Shown here: one piece after another, positions 62,260-64,000 of the stretch
Numbering within the stretch: position 1 is the first letter of the stretch
Layout of the letters: every line of letters starts with the position of its first letter
DNA from: Chloroflexota bacterium
GTDB lineage: Bacteria; Chloroflexota; Anaerolineae; J036; Brachytrichaceae
Direction of reading: 5' to 3'
Assembly: GCA_025354985.1 (NCBI GenBank)
Contig: JANXLU010000087.1
Coordinates: forward strand, 1-64,000
Length of the DNA stretch: 64,000 nucleotides
Program-made: the position numbers and the translations under genes
The notes under the pieces: model-generated
What the model was told of the DNA's origin: nothing
Database searches by the model: none
Seen by the model: only the letters and a program-made list of their open reading frames with translations

Positions 62260-62724
62260 TGGCTGAGTGGCGGAAACACGCGTGGCCAGCGCCGTGCGAA
62301 TTTTTAGTGCGAGCGCACTCATTGTTGACTCGGAAATACGCTGGCTTTCCTCAACACCAAGATATCGGAACACATTTGGCCCTTTAAACGCCTCAGGCTG
62401 ATCCGCCATGCGCGGCACAATGTGAAAATGTACATGCGGATGATCGACCGCCTCGGCAAACTGCACAACGTATGTTTTGACACAGCCAATCGCTTGGCCC
62501 ATTGCCGCGGAGACATCGCGCAACAAGACGCCAAGCTCGCCGGCCTCGTCATCCGATAGTTGTTCAATTGCGGTTAAATGTCTGCGCACAACCAGTACCA
62601 ACCAACCTGCCAGTGACGTGTTATACGCATGCACCAGATCCCAATGGACTGTTCGGATGATTGCGTCCCAAATAGGGGCATTACCCGAGTCGCGATTCGC
62701 CACCATTTCGCAGGTTTTACACAT
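62251..62724 (-). CDS. HIT-family nucleotide-binding protein
   Basis: The histidine triad is clear as HPHVHFHIVPR near residue 100. An N-terminal CKTC may pair with later residues as a metal site, as in several HIT proteins. Members hydrolyse nucleotide phosphoramidates or adenylates. Length is 157. AATAAT lies 8 nt before the ATG. The DUF58 gene lies 44 nt upstream on the same strand. Confidence 0.85.
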   Translation of the reverse strand: MCKTCEMVANRDSGNAPIWDAIIRTVHWDLVHAYNTSLAGWLVLVVRRHLTAIEQLSDDEAGELGVLLRDVSAAMGQAIGCVKTYVVQFAEAVDHPHVHFHIVPRMADQPEAFKGPNVFRYLGVEESQRISESTMSALALKIRTALATRVSATQPLP

Positions 62725-62768
62725 TTCAAAGAATTATTGCAGGCAACAGATTAGATTGGAGGGGATCA

Positions 62769-64000
62769 CTAGGTCACCACTTCCTTGATCGCACGCACGA
62801 TGTGAACCGCAACGCCAAACTGGGCGGCACGACGGCGGAGTTCCGCTTCAGCGGTGGGCGAACCACACAACATAAGCACCACGCTCAACCCTGCAGCCGG
62901 TGCCCTAATCACCTCCTGCCAAAGGGCTTCACCCGGATTGCAGGTGATGATAACCAATGTACTGCCCCATGTGCAACTTGTGCGCGCCGTTCTCACCAGA
63001 AGCGCCAAACTCTCGGTACGTGCTTGTTCCCGGGATGGCAAATCACTCGTGCGAACGCGCGCCAAAACATCGAGCACACGTATTAAGCTGCGCTGCCCCG
63101 CTCGGGGTGGAATTGTTGCAAACCCGGCCAGCTGGGCTGCCGGTCGTGTGAACTGCAAGCTGGCCGTGATGCCCGGGTCACGACCGTTCGTCATCATTCC
63201 GACCGACTGCTGGCGCTGTGCGCACCACCTTCCAACACTGGCCGCCATAACAATAGCCAGCTCGGAATCATCGACCCATCCGCGCCGATCATAGTTTTCG
63301 AGGTCCAGATCCAGCACGAGCATGGTTTCATGCGTTCTGGTTGGTTCAAATTGCTTTACCTGCATGCGACCAACTGCTGCGGTTGTCTTCCAATCAACGC
63401 GGCGGAGCGAGTCACCATATATAAAGTCGCGCTTTCCCCGCAGCCGGGATGGATCGTCATGAATCGGCTGGACATTTCTTGTATTCCCCAACAGCAACCG
63501 CGATGGCAGATCCAATTTATCCAGCCCAACCATCCGTGGGTAAATTGTCAACGTCCGAGCGGCCAGATTTCGACTCTGCGTTTTTCCCAAACCAAACACA
63601 TCTCCAATGGACACGCTAAGTGGTCCAATTTCATACAACCCGCGTCGGCTGGCGAGCATACTCAAATTAAAGGTCCGCCGTTCGTAACCACCCAGACTAA
63701 TGACTTGGCGAAAATCTGTGTGGTTCAACGCGGTTGGAACGCTATCCCTGAGATTCAGCCAGGTTGCCGGGACCAAACCGGTATTGCATAAACTGATTGA
63801 CATATGCACGGGCTCGCCCAAGAATGCACGCGTGGGCATTTCACGCGTGACCGCCAGGTTTCTTATCGCCAATCTCGGCAACCGATTCGCCAGCCCAACC
63901 AATCCAAACAGTAGGAGCGCAACTGCGATCATCGCGGGCTGCTGAGTAACGATGGCTATAAGCAACGTGCCGAACGCCGCCAACACGAATGGACGAGCCA
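62769..64000 (-). CDS. DUF58 domain protein (start lies beyond the window)
   Basis: Two hydrophobic segments (LAAFGTLLIAIVT and AVALLLFGLVGLA) precede a beta-rich region and a vWA-like DUF58 domain. That domain includes the signature KRDFIYGDSLRRVDWKTTAAVGRMQVKQFEPT and the acid-rich METMLVLDLDLENYD-type strand. DUF58 proteins usually neighbour MoxR ATPases and transglutaminase-like proteins; only this edge gene is seen. The frame stays open through the window end (…RPFV before the listed start), so the true start may lie outside. Confidence 0.85.
   Translation of the reverse strand, partial: ARPFVLAAFGTLLIAIVTQQPAMIAVALLLFGLVGLANRLPRLAIRNLAVTREMPTRAFLGEPVHMSISLCNTGLVPATWLNLRDSVPTALNHTDFRQVISLGGYERRTFNLSMLASRRGLYEIGPLSVSIGDVFGLGKTQSRNLAARTLTIYPRMVGLDKLDLPSRLLLGNTRNVQPIHDDPSRLRGKRDFIYGDSLRRVDWKTTAAVGRMQVKQFEPTRTHETMLVLDLDLENYDRRGWVDDSELAIVMAASVGRWCAQRQQSVGMMTNGRDPGITASLQFTRPAAQLAGFATIPPRAGQRSLIRVLDVLARVRTSDLPSREQARTESLALLVRTARTSCTWGSTLVIITCNPGEALWQEVIRAPAAGLSVVLMLCGSPTAEAELRRRAAQFGVAVHIVRAIKEVVT

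Overview
The window reads as a bacterial chromosome segment of moderate GC content, most likely from the phylum Chloroflexota. This assignment is an inference. It rests on large secreted proteins with DUF5666 or PD40-like repeats, several of which end in a short hydrophobic tail of the F-[ILMV]-P type that I associate with Chloroflexota exported proteins. It is also supported by the frequent absence of Shine-Dalgarno sites and by the general mix of genes. No ribosomal RNA, CRISPR array, insertion sequence or prophage is visible. There is one tRNA (Gln, anticodon TTG).

Layout. 1-10.9 kb: the 5' end of a xylulokinase-like gene, a secreted DUF5666-repeat protein, FtsK, and a run of small metabolic genes (DinB-like, DCC-family, VOC, PatB/MalY lyase, PD40 propeller, FolC). 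11-18.1 kb: a signalling block. It has an ATPase fused to an OmpR-type winged helix, a small membrane protein, a lipoprotein/transmembrane protein with an aminoglycoside-phosphotransferase-like kinase domain, and a TerY-type phosphorylation triad (kinase-HhH, PP2C phosphatase, vWA). 18.2-31.3 kb: an oxidoreductase, tRNA-Gln, and an envelope glycoconjugate set (UDP-sugar dehydrogenase, heterodimeric ABC exporter, MGDG-synthase-like glycosyltransferase, DUF2142 protein, RfbA), with a broken sugar-ABC permease and a broken methyltransferase gene between them. 31.3-45.7 kb: a secreted HzsA-related c-type haem protein, a MATE pump, an apparent selenoprotein of the FrnE/DsbA family, a caspase-like protein with a death/effector-type C-terminal domain, GlmS, an SH3-glycosidase, CcmB, a second caspase-like protein and a secreted zinc peptidase. 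45.7-52.6 kb: a minus-strand operon with a subtilase-CBM48 protein, two Gfo/Idh/MocA dehydrogenases, a three-in-one oxygenase (MocD-type desaturase, Rieske ferredoxin, NqrF-type reductase) and a ThuA protein. 52.6-64 kb: Fmt, a PfkB kinase, an EamA transporter, a second HzsA-related protein, a GNAT enzyme, UvrB, a secreted glycosidase, a HIT protein and the start-truncated DUF58 gene.

Main points. (1) A FrnE-type thioredoxin-fold gene carries an in-frame UGA exactly where the first cysteine of the CPWC active site should be. A short hairpin with a GUU loop follows it at selenocysteine-compatible distance, so the ORF track truncates this gene. (2) The MocA-MocA-(MocD/E/F fusion)-ThuA operon looks like a self-contained cyclitol or sugar O-demethylation and oxidation pathway resembling rhizopine catabolism. 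(3) About eighteen genes have a TANNNT-like -10 hexamer only 6-8 nt before the start codon and no Shine-Dalgarno, which indicates widespread leaderless transcription. (4) Two caspase-like proteins, the TerY triad and a membrane kinase-like protein point to rich signalling or conflict functions. All functional calls come from reading motifs. No database search was run.
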